Source of the DNA: Candidatus Methanofilum arcanum | Lineage (GTDB): Archaea; Halobacteriota; Methanomicrobia; Methanomicrobiales; Methanospirillaceae | Assembly (NCBI GenBank): GCA_031285085.1 | Contig: JAITWW010000113.1 | Coordinates: forward strand, 1-36,324 | Reading direction: 5' to 3' | Length of the DNA: 36,324 nt | Shown: positions 1-7,888 of the stretch, in pieces | Numbering within the stretch: position 1 is the stretch's first letter | Layout of the letters: each line of letters opens with the position of its first letter | The notes under the pieces: generated by a model | What the model saw: only the letters and a program-made list of their open reading frames with translations | What the model was told of the DNA's origin: nothing | Databases searched by the model: none | Translations under genes and position numbers: made by a program

Positions 1-205
1 TGCACAGGCTTCGATCAAGAGTAGCGACAAAGTGAAGGTGTATCCATGTCAGCTTCCGATGCGCATTTTTGGAAAAGAAGATCAGAATTTTCCAGTAGAA
101 CATGCTGTCAAGATCCTCTGGGGACATACTGTGGATGAAAAAGCACAGTGGGTGGCAGATAAGACGTTTACGGTGCGAATTACAGGGCCATCTCCAGAGG
201 TGTAA
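1..205 (+). CDS. Unrecognised protein, C-terminal 67 residues only
   Basis: An open frame enters from the left edge in frame 2 and stops at TAA 203-205. The visible tail reads ...VKVYPCQLPMRIFGK... and ends ...TFTVRITGPSPEV. It mixes charged and hydrophobic residues, has no transmembrane segment and contains one cysteine. I do not recognise a family. The reading is continuous and has protein-like composition up to the stop, and it is followed by AT-rich intergenic DNA with inverted repeats that could terminate it. The N-terminus lies outside the window, so neither function nor length can be judged. Confidence 0.55.
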   Translation, partial: AQASIKSSDKVKVYPCQLPMRIFGKEDQNFPVEHAVKILWGHTVDEKAQWVADKTFTVRITGPSPEV

Positions 206-234
206 GAACATTTGAACAGTACCCTTATTTTTCT

Positions 235-308
235 CTTTGAATTATTCCTTCATGAATAGGGTCATGTTCGACAGTTGTTGATCAAAATAAATAAGGCCTA
301 ATTCAAAG
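235..308. repeat. Inverted repeat, possible terminator of the upstream gene
   Basis: CTTTGAATTA at 235-244 is exactly complementary to TAATTCAAAG at 299-308, with 54 bases between. The surrounding bases extend the similarity imperfectly. It begins 30 bases after the stop of the partial gene. It overlaps a second inverted repeat (259-398), so only one of the two structures could form at a time. Confidence 0.4.
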
Positions 309-398
309 AAAGTATAGCGAGCCAAAAGATTGTAACATGCATGAAAACTCACTTTGAAAAATAGGTGACTTCTCAAAAACAATTATCGAACATGATCC
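259..398. repeat. 140-bp element bounded by imperfect terminal inverted repeats
   Basis: The left end begins GGGTCATGTTCGACAG (259 onward). The right end, read inward on the other strand from 398, begins GGATCATGTTCGATAA. About 18 of the first 21 bases match, including ten in a row (262-271 against 386-395). GAATA occurs at 254-258 and again at 401-405, close to the ends, as a target duplication might. The interior is AT-rich and has no open frame. This is the shape of a MITE or an internally deleted insertion sequence. It has no second copy in this window, so a plain cruciform is also possible. Confidence 0.35.
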
Positions 399-599
399 AC
401 GAATAGAATAGGCATTGAAACTATTACGTGATAATTTTAAAAGTAGAAAACAGCTACAAAATTTCTTTTAATAGGTTGCATGTGCTTTCGCTGCGGCGTT
501 CATTATTTTTTTAATATCAGTGTATTATAGAAATTTCATTTTAACATAAAAAGTTAATATATTACAAACACTATAACGAAGTGCGTTTCATATCAGGAC
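399..599. other. AT-rich intergenic DNA
   Basis: Between the inverted-repeat element and the Pho-box-like repeats of pstS there is very AT-rich DNA without an open frame. I see no further structure that I can support here. Confidence 0.5.
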
Positions 600-638
600 T
601 TTACAAAGTCCATACATAAATTTTAAAATAGATATAGA
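600..638 (+). promoter_or_regulatory. Pho-box-like array of four half-sites, copy A (pstS)
   Basis: Four 6-bp units lie in the same orientation with 5-bp spacers: TTTACA 600-605, CATACA 611-616, TTTAAA 622-627 and TATAGA 633-638. The 11-bp period is the arrangement of Pho boxes bound by OmpR-type PhoB/PhoP regulators in bacteria (known of the family). Copy B at 1969-2007 repeats it with the same spacing. A regulator of that class is encoded at 5387-6091. That it binds here is inference. Confidence 0.6.
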
Positions 639-645
639 AAGGTAG

Positions 646-655
646 TTATATTAAA
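646..655 (+). promoter_or_regulatory. TATA-like box of pstS
   Basis: TTATATTAAA lies seven bases after the last half-site of the Pho-box-like array. The same ten bases occur at the same distance in copy B (2015-2024). Archaeal start sites usually fall about 25 bases downstream, which would put the start near 680, just ahead of the ribosome binding site GGAGATG at 684-690. Confidence 0.55.
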
Positions 656-698
656 TGATCTAAAGTAATGCTACACATTTCATGGAGATGTCTACAAG

Positions 699-1499
699 AT
701 GCAAAAATTATTCAGTATCATTACGATCATGGCATTCTCATTATGCCTGATTTCCAGCTGTGCTGGCGACGTCAGTGGTACCGTCTCGACAAGTGGTTCT
801 ACCTCAACGGAAAAAGTCATAGCTTCTCTCATTGAAGCGTTTACCATAGAAAACCCAGATGTAACAATTACATATGATGCGACAGGTTCTGGTGCAGGTA
901 TTACCGCTGTTACCGATGGGATCTCTGATATTGGTCTTTCCAGTAGAAAACTGAGAGATTCAGAAACTGGTCTTGATGCGACCGTTATCGCTCTGGATGG
1001 TATTGCAATTATTGTCAACAACGCCAATATTGTCGAAGACCTTACTATCGAGCAGATTGCTGGACTTTTCACTGGAACATTCACGAACTGGGAGGAGGTT
1101 GGTGGAGAAGACGCTCCTGTAGCGATCATCGGTCGTGAAGGAGGCTCTGGAACCAGAGATGGTTTTGAAAGCATTGTTGGTGTAGCAGAAGACTGTGTGT
1201 ACGATCAGGAGCTCACATCGACTGGAGCAGTCATCGCTGCAGTAGCTTCCAATAAATATGCCATCGGGTATGCTTCTCTGTCCGCTGTTAGCACCGATAC
1301 AAAGACTCTGACAGTTGAAGGTGTGGCATGTGCAGAAGAAACCGTACTTGACGGAACATACGCAATTCAGCGTCCCTTTATCATGGTAACACACAGTGGT
1401 GAGAAACTTTCAGATGCTACCAGTGCCTTTATTGAGTTTGCACTGAGCCCAGATGTTGCTGAAATTATCCTGAATGCAGGGGCAATACAGCCACGATAA
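699..1499 (+). CDS. pstS: Phosphate ABC transporter substrate-binding lipoprotein PstS
   Basis: This is the extracytoplasmic phosphate-binding subunit of the Pst importer. The 266-residue product starts with a lipoprotein signal: K3, a hydrophobic stretch, then a lipobox ISSC with Cys21 as the expected lipidated residue. The PstS-family phosphate-binding motifs follow: STSGSTS near 30, TGSGAG near 62, DIGLSSRKL near 78 and GREGGSGTRDGFE near 147. The length suits the short archaeal/Gram-positive type of PstS. The ATG at 699 is preceded by GGAGATG (684-690) at eight bases. It has its own promoter and a hairpin terminator downstream, so it is probably a separate transcript from pstCAB. A truncated second copy lies at 2065. 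Confidence 0.93.
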   Translation: MQKLFSIITIMAFSLCLISSCAGDVSGTVSTSGSTSTEKVIASLIEAFTIENPDVTITYDATGSGAGITAVTDGISDIGLSSRKLRDSETGLDATVIALDGIAIIVNNANIVEDLTIEQIAGLFTGTFTNWEEVGGEDAPVAIIGREGGSGTRDGFESIVGVAEDCVYDQELTSTGAVIAAVASNKYAIGYASLSAVSTDTKTLTVEGVACAEETVLDGTYAIQRPFIMVTHSGEKLSDATSAFIEFALSPDVAEIILNAGAIQPR

Positions 1500-1564
1500 A
1501 AGAGAAAGCACTTCACATTGTCGTAGTGTTAACCTATTTACCATCAAGCAGATCGCAGGGCATG

Positions 1565-1589
1565 CTTGCAGATCATGCAAGATTCTTTT
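1565..1589 (+). terminator. Hairpin with T-rich tail after pstS
   Basis: CTTGCA (1565-1570) pairs with TGCAAG (1576-1581) across a five-base loop and is followed by ATTCTTTT. It lies 65 bases after the pstS stop and would separate pstS from the downstream operon. Confidence 0.4.
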
Positions 1590-1966
1590 AAATCACACGG
1601 TTGATGACCACATCAGCTGTACTTTTTTCGCTTTAAGGAGATAAAAGCCATACTGCCTGGAATTCAGGTAGCTGATACCCCAATTCTTTCATATCGCAAT
1701 GAATACCTTAGAGAAAGGTTTGAATGCATCTTTTTCTCCTTCTTATGAAATAACACCTTTACTGCGACTTAGATAACACATTATTCTCATCGTTGCAAAC
1801 GGGCAACTGGTGATGCTGTTATGAATGTACGGTTGAATGTATTGTTGAAACGCACGCAACATTATATTAAAGCAGCTTTTGTCACGAAAAGCCCTCATTT
1901 GGTTCTTTAAAGCGTTTTTTTCTTTCACAATGGCCAGTAGCTTGCAAAAGTGATTTCCATATTAAA
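1590..1966. other. Intergenic DNA between pstS and promoter copy B
   Basis: No convincing gene is present. A 61-codon frame on the minus strand (1743-1928) has no ribosome binding site and no recognisable similarity. I looked for remains of the lost part of the second pstS and found none that I could support. Confidence 0.45.
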
Positions 1967-1968
1967 AC

Positions 1969-2007
1969 TTTACAAAAAGCATACATAAATCATAAATTTC
2001 ATATAGA
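1969..2007 (+). promoter_or_regulatory. Pho-box-like array of four half-sites, copy B (pstC operon)
   Basis: TTTACA 1969-1974, CATACA 1980-1985, CATAAA 1991-1996 and TATAGA 2002-2007 lie in the same orientation with 5-bp spacers. Three of the four units are identical to copy A at 600-638 although much of the sequence between and around them has drifted. That suggests selection on the repeats. It would control the pstCAB-phoU-regulator-kinase transcript. Confidence 0.6.
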
Positions 2008-2014
2008 TCATAAT

Positions 2015-2024
2015 TTATATTAAA
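2015..2024 (+). promoter_or_regulatory. TATA-like box of the pstC operon
   Basis: TTATATTAAA is identical to the box at 646-655 and again lies seven bases after the Pho-box-like array. The expected start is near 2050, ahead of a GGAGATG ribosome binding site at 2053-2059 that serves the pstS remnant. Confidence 0.5.
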
Positions 2025-2064
2025 AAGAATAACAAAATGCTATGTATTTCATGGAGATGTTTAG

Positions 2065-2172
2065 ATGATGAAAAGAACACTCAGTCTCATTATGGTCATG
2101 TTACTTTCATTGTGTTTGGTTGTAAGCTGTTTCAGTGATGTCTGTGGCACCGTTTCAACAAGCGGTTTTTGA
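2065..2172 (+). pseudogene. Truncated second pstS: signal peptide and first mature residues only
   Basis: The frame reads a 35-residue peptide with a lipoprotein signal (lipobox VVSC, Cys22) and then GTVSTSG. The real PstS has GTVSTSG at the same place, so this is the 5' end of a second pstS cut short by TGA at 2170. The upstream 100 bases also match the region ahead of the first pstS, including the Pho-box-like array, the TATA-like box and the ribosome binding site. The break falls 28 bases before pstC, so a deletion probably removed the rest of the gene. The short peptide may still be translated, because its ribosome binding site is intact and pstC follows closely. Whether it has any role as a leader is unknown. 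Confidence 0.8.
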
Positions 2173-2200
2173 TCTTGTATAGCTATATTAAGGTGCTACC

Positions 2201-3070
2201 ATGAAAATGAAAGAAGCGGTAGAAAAGATAATGAGTGGTTTCTTTTTTCTTTGCGGCGCAACGACAATTATAGCAGTTTCAGCTATATCTATATATATGG
2301 TTATAAGTGGAATTCCTGCTATAATCGAGATCGGAGTGAAAGAATTCCTGTTGGGAGAGGTCTGGAAAAGCACAGCAGCTGAGCCAAAATTTGGGATACT
2401 TCCCTTCATCCTCACCTCTGTGTTTGGCACATTTGGTGCAATACTCCTTGGTGTGCCAATTGGACTGATGACAGCAGTATTTTTGTCAAAACTCGCAAAT
2501 GAAAAAATAGCAGCAAGTTTTCGTCCAACTGTTGAACTTTTGGCAGGTATTCCTTCTGTGGTATATGGTCTCGTTGGTATGATTGTCTTAGTTCCCGTAA
2601 TAATGAATACCTTTGGCTTGAAAAATGGAACATGTCTATTGGCAGCAATTTTAGTACTTGCAATTATGATCCTTCCAAGCATCATCAGTGTAAGTGAAAC
2701 AGCACTTAATGCCGTACCAAAGGAATACGAAGAAGCAAGCTATGCACTTGGAGCTACAAAGATGGAGACTATTTTTAAAGTGAGCATTCCTTCTGCCAAG
2801 AGTGGAATTGTCGCTGGAATAGTTCTTGGAATAGGTCGTGCCATTGGAGAGGCAATGGCGGTTATGATGGTGGCAGGTAATGTGGCAAATATGCCTGAGC
2901 TTTTTAAAAGTGTTACATTTCTGACTACCGCAATAACAAAAGAGATGGCTTATGCTTCTGGGTTGCAGCGAGAGGCGTTATTTAGTATCGCGCTTGTTTT
3001 GTTTATCTTTATTATGGTAATTAACGGTATTTTGAACGTTTTATTGAAAAAAGGAAGCGGATCAAAGTGA
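2201..3070 (+). CDS. pstC: Phosphate ABC transporter permease PstC
   Basis: This is one of the two membrane subunits of the Pst phosphate importer. The 289-residue protein has about six hydrophobic segments, beginning at residues 12-35 and ending with a helix at about 262-282. The binding-protein-dependent permease (EAA) motif lies near residues 180-200 (YEEASYALGATKMET). The family motif ELLAGIPSVVYGL is near residue 110. GGTG at 2192 precedes the ATG by five bases. The stop overlaps the GTG start of pstA (GTGA), so the two are translationally coupled. It is the first complete gene behind promoter copy B. Confidence 0.95.
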   Translation: MKMKEAVEKIMSGFFFLCGATTIIAVSAISIYMVISGIPAIIEIGVKEFLLGEVWKSTAAEPKFGILPFILTSVFGTFGAILLGVPIGLMTAVFLSKLANEKIAASFRPTVELLAGIPSVVYGLVGMIVLVPVIMNTFGLKNGTCLLAAILVLAIMILPSIISVSETALNAVPKEYEEASYALGATKMETIFKVSIPSAKSGIVAGIVLGIGRAIGEAMAVMMVAGNVANMPELFKSVTFLTTAITKEMAYASGLQREALFSIALVLFIFIMVINGILNVLLKKGSGSK

Positions 3071-3924
3071 CACATAAGCTCTCAACAAAGCGGCGTATGT
3101 ATGGTCTTGCTTTAGAATCTGCTATTTATCTCTGTGCTGGAATTACTGCTGCGTTACTTATTATATTAATTTTATATATTTTTTATAGGGGACTTGGAAC
3201 AATCACATGGGAACTTCTCACCACACAGCGCAGTGCACTGAGAGGCACTATTGGTATTCTTCCAAACATCTTATTTACACTCTATATTATTTTTACGTCC
3301 ATGATTATCGTCCTTCCTATTGGTATTGGAGCTGCAGTGTACTTAACTGAGTACACCACCAGTAAAAAATTAACACATGCTATTGAGTTTGCTATCGAGA
3401 CTCTCGCTGGTATTCCCTCTATCATATATGGGCTTGCCGGATATCTCATATTCTGTCTGAAGATGGGGATAGGAACGAGTATTCTCGCAGGAGCACTTAC
3501 CTTAGCCCTTATCATTTTGCCAACCATTGTAAGGACTACACAGGAAGCGCTTAAAACTGTCCCTGATTCATATCGTGAGGCATCAGTTGCTCTTGGTTCG
3601 ACGAAATGGCATACGATCAAAACAGTCATTTTTCCATCCAGTTTGGATGGCGTTGTCAGTGGCTCTATTCTTGCTGTTGGACGTATTGTCGGTGAGAGTG
3701 CAGCTTTGCTTTTCACGGCTGGAACAGCATATTCCTTAGTGTCCAACTACTTTGATGCTCTGGGGACTAGTGGTGGGACATTGAGTGTTGCTTTGTATGT
3801 CTATGTCTCTGAACACGGAAGATTTGATGTGGGATTTGCCATTGCCTCAATTTTAATGATTATTGTACTTATCATAAATGTTAGTGCAAGAATGATAAAG
3901 AAATATCTTGTATATGACAGGTGA
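3067..3924 (+). CDS. pstA: Phosphate ABC transporter permease PstA
   Basis: This is the second membrane subunit of the Pst importer, expected to pair with PstC. It starts at GTG 3067, overlapping the pstC stop by four bases. The 285-residue protein has about six transmembrane segments. It carries the PstA-type ETLAGIPSIIYGL motif near residue 111 and the permease coupling motif YREASVALGSTKW near residue 172. Only three bases separate its stop from pstB. The order pstC-pstA-pstB-phoU is the usual bacterial one. Confidence 0.95.
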   Translation: MTHKLSTKRRMYGLALESAIYLCAGITAALLIILILYIFYRGLGTITWELLTTQRSALRGTIGILPNILFTLYIIFTSMIIVLPIGIGAAVYLTEYTTSKKLTHAIEFAIETLAGIPSIIYGLAGYLIFCLKMGIGTSILAGALTLALIILPTIVRTTQEALKTVPDSYREASVALGSTKWHTIKTVIFPSSLDGVVSGSILAVGRIVGESAALLFTAGTAYSLVSNYFDALGTSGGTLSVALYVYVSEHGRFDVGFAIASILMIIVLIINVSARMIKKYLVYDR

Positions 3925-3927
3925 ACG

Positions 3928-4680
3928 ATGGATATAATTAATGTAAAGAATTTAAATTTATATTACAGCAACTTTCATGCTTTAAAGGATGTAAACATAG
4001 ATATTCCTGAAAAGGAAATTACTGCCCTGATTGGCCCCTCTGGGTGTGGGAAAAGTACGTTTCTCAAAACACTCAACCGCATGAATGATCTCATACAGGG
4101 CGTGAAAATAACTGGTGAGGTGAAGTTTCGTGATGAGGACATCTTTGCAAAGGATATAGATGTGACTCGCCTTCGCAAAAATATCGGTATGGTCTTCCAA
4201 AAACCAAATCCTTTTCCCATGAGCATATATGACAATGTTGCCTATGGACCAAAGCTTCATGGAACTTTGAAGCGAAATGAGTTAAATGACCTGGTTGAGC
4301 GCTCTTTGCGTGGGGCTGCCTTGTGGGATGAAGTGAAAGACCGTTTGAAAAAAAGTGCCCTTAGCCTTTCTGGTGGACAGCAGCAACGGCTTTGCATTGC
4401 CAGGGCTCTCGCTGTAGAACCAGATGTGCTTCTGATGGATGAGCCCACTTCAGCGCTGGACCCAGCAAGTACGATGAAGATTGAAGAACTGATGAGTGTT
4501 TTGAAAAAAAACTATACTGTTGTCATTGTCACCCATAATATGCAACAAGCGGCTCGTATATCTGATAACACAGCTTTCTTCCTTGTTGGTGAGTTGATAG
4601 AAGTGGGACGTACTGACAAAGTATTCTCCATGCCACAAGATAAGCGAACAGAGGACTACATAACTGGAAGGTTTGGTTAA
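3928..4680 (+). CDS. pstB: Phosphate ABC transporter ATPase PstB
   Basis: This is the ATPase subunit that drives phosphate import through PstC/PstA. In its 250 residues the Walker A motif GPSGCGKST lies at 36-44, the PstB-type Q-loop region GMVFQKPNPFPMSI at 87-100, the signature LSGGQ at 147-151, Walker B VLLMDE at 167-172 and the switch histidine H203. QKPNPFPMSIYDNVAYG is characteristic of PstB rather than other ABC ATPases. The start ATG follows the pstA stop by three bases. The length is normal for the family and all catalytic motifs are present. Confidence 0.96.
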   Translation: MDIINVKNLNLYYSNFHALKDVNIDIPEKEITALIGPSGCGKSTFLKTLNRMNDLIQGVKITGEVKFRDEDIFAKDIDVTRLRKNIGMVFQKPNPFPMSIYDNVAYGPKLHGTLKRNELNDLVERSLRGAALWDEVKDRLKKSALSLSGGQQQRLCIARALAVEPDVLLMDEPTSALDPASTMKIEELMSVLKKNYTVVIVTHNMQQAARISDNTAFFLVGELIEVGRTDKVFSMPQDKRTEDYITGRFG

Positions 4681-4699
4681 AATTTAGGAGCGATTCATC

Positions 4700-5362
4700 A
4701 TGAATAATAGACAAGTTTTTGATTTTGAACTCAAGGAACTCTCTTCCGAATTAATACGAATGGGAGTTGCTGCGACAGAAGCTGTCGGCAAAGCAATGAT
4801 TGCGCTTGAAAAAAACGACAAAGACCTTGCTTGGACGGTTATTTTAGGAGACAAAGTAATTGATGAGATGGAGCGAAGCATAGAGAACCGTTGCTTTCGG
4901 CTTTTGCTTACACAACAACCTGTAGCACGCGATCTTCGAAAAATAAATGTAGCTATCAAAATGATTACTGATATTGAACGTATTGGAGATGCAGCCGTTG
5001 ATATTTCGAGGCTTTCCTTAGATAGAGGAGAATGTATATTTCCAGAGATTCAAAAGTCCGTGTTTGAAATGGCAGATGTAGCTCGATCCATGGTGGATGC
5101 AAGTATTGAAGCATATGTGCATGAAGATGAGGAAGCTGCAAAACAGACGATGGAAAAAGATGCCATTGTAGATATGTATTTTATTGATATCCGTAATGCA
5201 TTTGGTCAGCGCCTCAGTAGAAATACAGATGACATCATCGAAATTATGGATTATCTCATGATCATTAAATATTTGGAGCGTGTAGGAGATCATGCGGTTA
5301 ATATATGTGAGTGGGTGGAATTTTACAAAACTGGCATTCATCAAAAAGAGCGGATTTTGTAA
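4700..5362 (+). CDS. phoU: Phosphate transport/signalling regulator PhoU
   Basis: PhoU proteins are peripheral all-helical proteins that link the Pst transporter to the PhoR kinase and damp its output when phosphate is plentiful. The 220-residue product has two copies of the PhoU helical repeat. Metal-binding-type motifs are DIERIGDAAVDI near residue 92 and YLERVGDHAVNI near residue 193. GGAG at 4687 precedes the ATG by nine bases. It sits between pstB and the response regulator, the order seen in many Gram-positive bacteria. Many archaea also have PhoU, but rarely followed by a two-component pair. Confidence 0.95.
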   Translation: MNNRQVFDFELKELSSELIRMGVAATEAVGKAMIALEKNDKDLAWTVILGDKVIDEMERSIENRCFRLLLTQQPVARDLRKINVAIKMITDIERIGDAAVDISRLSLDRGECIFPEIQKSVFEMADVARSMVDASIEAYVHEDEEAAKQTMEKDAIVDMYFIDIRNAFGQRLSRNTDDIIEIMDYLMIIKYLERVGDHAVNICEWVEFYKTGIHQKERIL

Positions 5363-5386
5363 TATTCTTGATTGGAGGAATATTTG

Positions 5387-6091
5387 ATGAACGAGAAGAT
5401 CATCATTGTTGAAGATGATGAAAGTATCCGCCGCTTAGTGGAGGTAACTCTGAAAAGTCATGGCTATAATCCATTAGGCTTTGATAATGCAGAAGATGCT
5501 TTAGCAGAAATGAGCAAAGAAGCTCCTGCTATTGCGATTTTTGATATTATGATGGCTGGGGTGGATGGTTTGGAAGCGGTAAGGCGCATACGTCAAATCG
5601 AACGCTTGAGGGCAGTTCCAATTATTATGCTTACAGCAAAGGATAGAGAATTAGACAAGATAATTGGACTGGATTCAGGTGCTGATGACTATATGACAAA
5701 ACCATTTTCTGTTCTTGAGCTGTGTGCAAGAGTTCGTGCCCAGCTTCGTCGTACTGCAAGTGACGAAAAATGTGTGGCTGTTATCTATGAAAGTAATGAC
5801 CTGTGCATAAATATTGCTGCACATGAGGTCACCGTAGCCGATGTTCCTGTGCTTTTGACATTGAAAGAGTTTGAACTTCTTAAACTCCTAATAGAAAATC
5901 GAAACAGGGCACTTTCACGAATGGAGATTTTAGCTCAGGTTTGGGGTGAGGATTACTGTGGTGAAACGAGAACGCTTGATATCCATATTGGAACCCTTCG
6001 TCAAAAACTTGGAGATACCGCCGAAAATAGTAGGTACATAAAAACAATACGGGGAGTAGGATACCGTTTCATCGGAGGTGATAAGGAGTGA
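5387..6091 (+). CDS. phoB: OmpR/PhoB-family DNA-binding response regulator
   Basis: This is a two-domain response regulator expected to be phosphorylated by the kinase that follows. The receiver domain (about 1-120) has the acidic pocket E9-D10-D11, phospho-acceptor D53 in IFDIMM, T83 and K105 (TKPF). The C-terminal winged helix (about 140-230) has LTLKEFELLKLL, the recognition-helix region TRTLDIHIGTLRQKLG and the closing RGVGYRF. I chose ATG 5387 (234 residues) because GGAGG at 5374-5378 lies nine bases ahead; an upstream TTG at 5372 is in frame but lacks a site. Archaeal response regulators seldom carry a PhoB-type winged helix, so a bacterial origin is likely. The stop overlaps the kinase start. 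Confidence 0.92.
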   Translation: MNEKIIIVEDDESIRRLVEVTLKSHGYNPLGFDNAEDALAEMSKEAPAIAIFDIMMAGVDGLEAVRRIRQIERLRAVPIIMLTAKDRELDKIIGLDSGADDYMTKPFSVLELCARVRAQLRRTASDEKCVAVIYESNDLCINIAAHEVTVADVPVLLTLKEFELLKLLIENRNRALSRMEILAQVWGEDYCGETRTLDIHIGTLRQKLGDTAENSRYIKTIRGVGYRFIGGDKE

Positions 6092-7809
6092 AGAATATCG
6101 TGCTGCGTGGGTTTGTTCTTATCCTTACTGTAGCCCTTATTATGTCTGGGCTATTGAGCGCTGCTATATTTAGTGGAGAAGAAACAAAGCTTCAAAAAGA
6201 AGAGTTAACCCGTATTGCTACTATCATTTCTCGTCAATTTGACCCAATGCAGGATCACGATGCGCAAGCAGATGCAATCGCGACCGTTCTTCACAGGGTT
6301 CGTGTGACGATTATTGATAAAAATGGTACTGTGACTGGGGATTCTGCTGTTGATTATTCTACCATGGAAAATCACGGAAATCGTGCTGAGATCATGGATG
6401 CAAAGGCAACTGGCCGCTCTGTCAGTGTTCGTCAAAGTGATACCATAGGAACAAGGCTCATGTATGCTGCAATCAAAACCCCTGATGGTTCGTATATTCG
6501 ACTTGCTAAGGAATACAATGATATACTTGGAAATTTGTTTTCTTTTCTACCTGCGATTATTCCTGCTGCTTTGATCTCGCTTTTTGTCTCCGTTTTGCTA
6601 GCCAATAATTTTTCACGTCGCGTGACTCAACACATTACAACCATGAATGACAGTCTTTCCAGGGTTAAAGATGGCAATACTATGTTGAATCCGGATGACT
6701 ATCCTTATGACGAACTAAAGGACATGGTCACAAAAATTAATGCACTTGCTTTGGACATTAGCATGCACATCGAAAAACTGCAAGGTGAGAAAGACAAAAT
6801 TGCTTTCATTATGGATAATATGAAAGAGGGATTTATTCTCCTTGACAATCAACAAACGATATTACTTATTAATGACAGTGCTTGTAAGTATCTGGATTGT
6901 AAAAAAACTGTTTCTGGGGAACATATTACACATTGCACACGTAATTATCAGCTTTTACAGGCAGCAGACGATGCAATGAAATGCGGTGAAAACCGCTCTA
7001 TGGACATGAAACTTGATGGCCAGGTGATAGAGACTGCATTCACCTATGTTAACCCCAGGCAAGGAATGGATGATACAGGGCTTATTATCACGATGACGGA
7101 TGTGACAGAAAGACGAAACGCTGTTCAAATGCGGCGTGATTTTTTTTCAAATGCAAGTCATGAATTAAAAACACCAATCACGTCTATAAAGGGAGGAGCG
7201 GAACTGCTTTGCTCAGGTATCCCTCTAGATACAGAACAACGTTCAGAGCTTTTGACAAGGATTGAATTTGAATCAGAGAAGATGTGTACGCTCATAAATG
7301 ACATCATTATGATCAGCCGTATCGAAAGTGGAGAGATTATGGCCGACAGGGAAGATGTCGATTTTGAACAGGTCGTACAGGAATGCTGTGCTGAAGTTCT
7401 TCCTTTGATTGAACAAAATAATGTAATGTTAAATATGGAGCTCGAACCTGCTGTTCTGTTTGCCAACCGCAAAAATTTGCACGAACTTGCCTCAAATCTT
7501 CTGGTAAATGCGATTAAATACAATAAATTTGGTGGCAGTGTAGATGTTTTCTTGAAATCTTATGCAAATGAGGTCATTTTCACAGTGAGAAACGATGGGG
7601 AACCTATACCAATTGGGTATCAAAATCGCGTATTTGAGCGATTTTTCCGTGTAGACAAAGGAAGAAGCAAAAAAGTTGGTGGTACTGGGCTTGGACTTTC
7701 CATTGTAAAACATGTCGTAGATAGCATGAAAGGCACTATCCTTCTTGAAAGTAATGAAAAAGATGGAACAACATTCATCGTTCGTTTACCAAGGAATGAC
7801 CAGATATAA
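6088..7809 (+). CDS. phoR: PhoR-type membrane sensor histidine kinase
   Basis: This is the partner kinase of the response regulator. It starts at GTG 6088, overlapping the preceding stop (GTGA), with AAGGAG just upstream. The 573 residues show TM1 at about 7-29, an extracytoplasmic sensor region to about 148, TM2 at about 150-172, a HAMP linker, a PAS domain (about 235-345), a HisKA domain with the phosphorylated histidine H358 in NASHELKTP, and a HATPase domain with an N box (NAIKYN) and GGTGLGLSI. This is the full-length layout of Gram-positive PhoR. It is expected to sense phosphate status through Pst and PhoU. A perfect hairpin follows ten bases after the stop. Confidence 0.92.
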   Translation: MKNIVLRGFVLILTVALIMSGLLSAAIFSGEETKLQKEELTRIATIISRQFDPMQDHDAQADAIATVLHRVRVTIIDKNGTVTGDSAVDYSTMENHGNRAEIMDAKATGRSVSVRQSDTIGTRLMYAAIKTPDGSYIRLAKEYNDILGNLFSFLPAIIPAALISLFVSVLLANNFSRRVTQHITTMNDSLSRVKDGNTMLNPDDYPYDELKDMVTKINALALDISMHIEKLQGEKDKIAFIMDNMKEGFILLDNQQTILLINDSACKYLDCKKTVSGEHITHCTRNYQLLQAADDAMKCGENRSMDMKLDGQVIETAFTYVNPRQGMDDTGLIITMTDVTERRNAVQMRRDFFSNASHELKTPITSIKGGAELLCSGIPLDTEQRSELLTRIEFESEKMCTLINDIIMISRIESGEIMADREDVDFEQVVQECCAEVLPLIEQNNVMLNMELEPAVLFANRKNLHELASNLLVNAIKYNKFGGSVDVFLKSYANEVIFTVRNDGEPIPIGYQNRVFERFFRVDKGRSKKVGGTGLGLSIVKHVVDSMKGTILLESNEKDGTTFIVRLPRNDQI

Positions 7810-7818
7810 TTGATGAAG

Positions 7819-7840
7819 AGTTGTCAAGTCTCTGACAACT
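7819..7840 (+). terminator. Perfect 8-bp hairpin after the phosphate operon
   Basis: AGTTGTCA (7819-7826) pairs exactly with TGACAACT (7833-7840) across a six-base loop, ten bases after the kinase stop and between convergent genes. There is no clean T-run behind it, only an AT-rich stretch, so it may act on either strand. Confidence 0.5.
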
Positions 7841-7888
7841 ATATCCTCTATTTCACCTGAGAGCTATTATGGGTGTGTACCATCAACA

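Noticed and set aside
1743..1928. 61-codon minus-strand frame between pstS and the remnant
   Set aside because: No ribosome binding site and no domain; it lies in decayed intergenic DNA.
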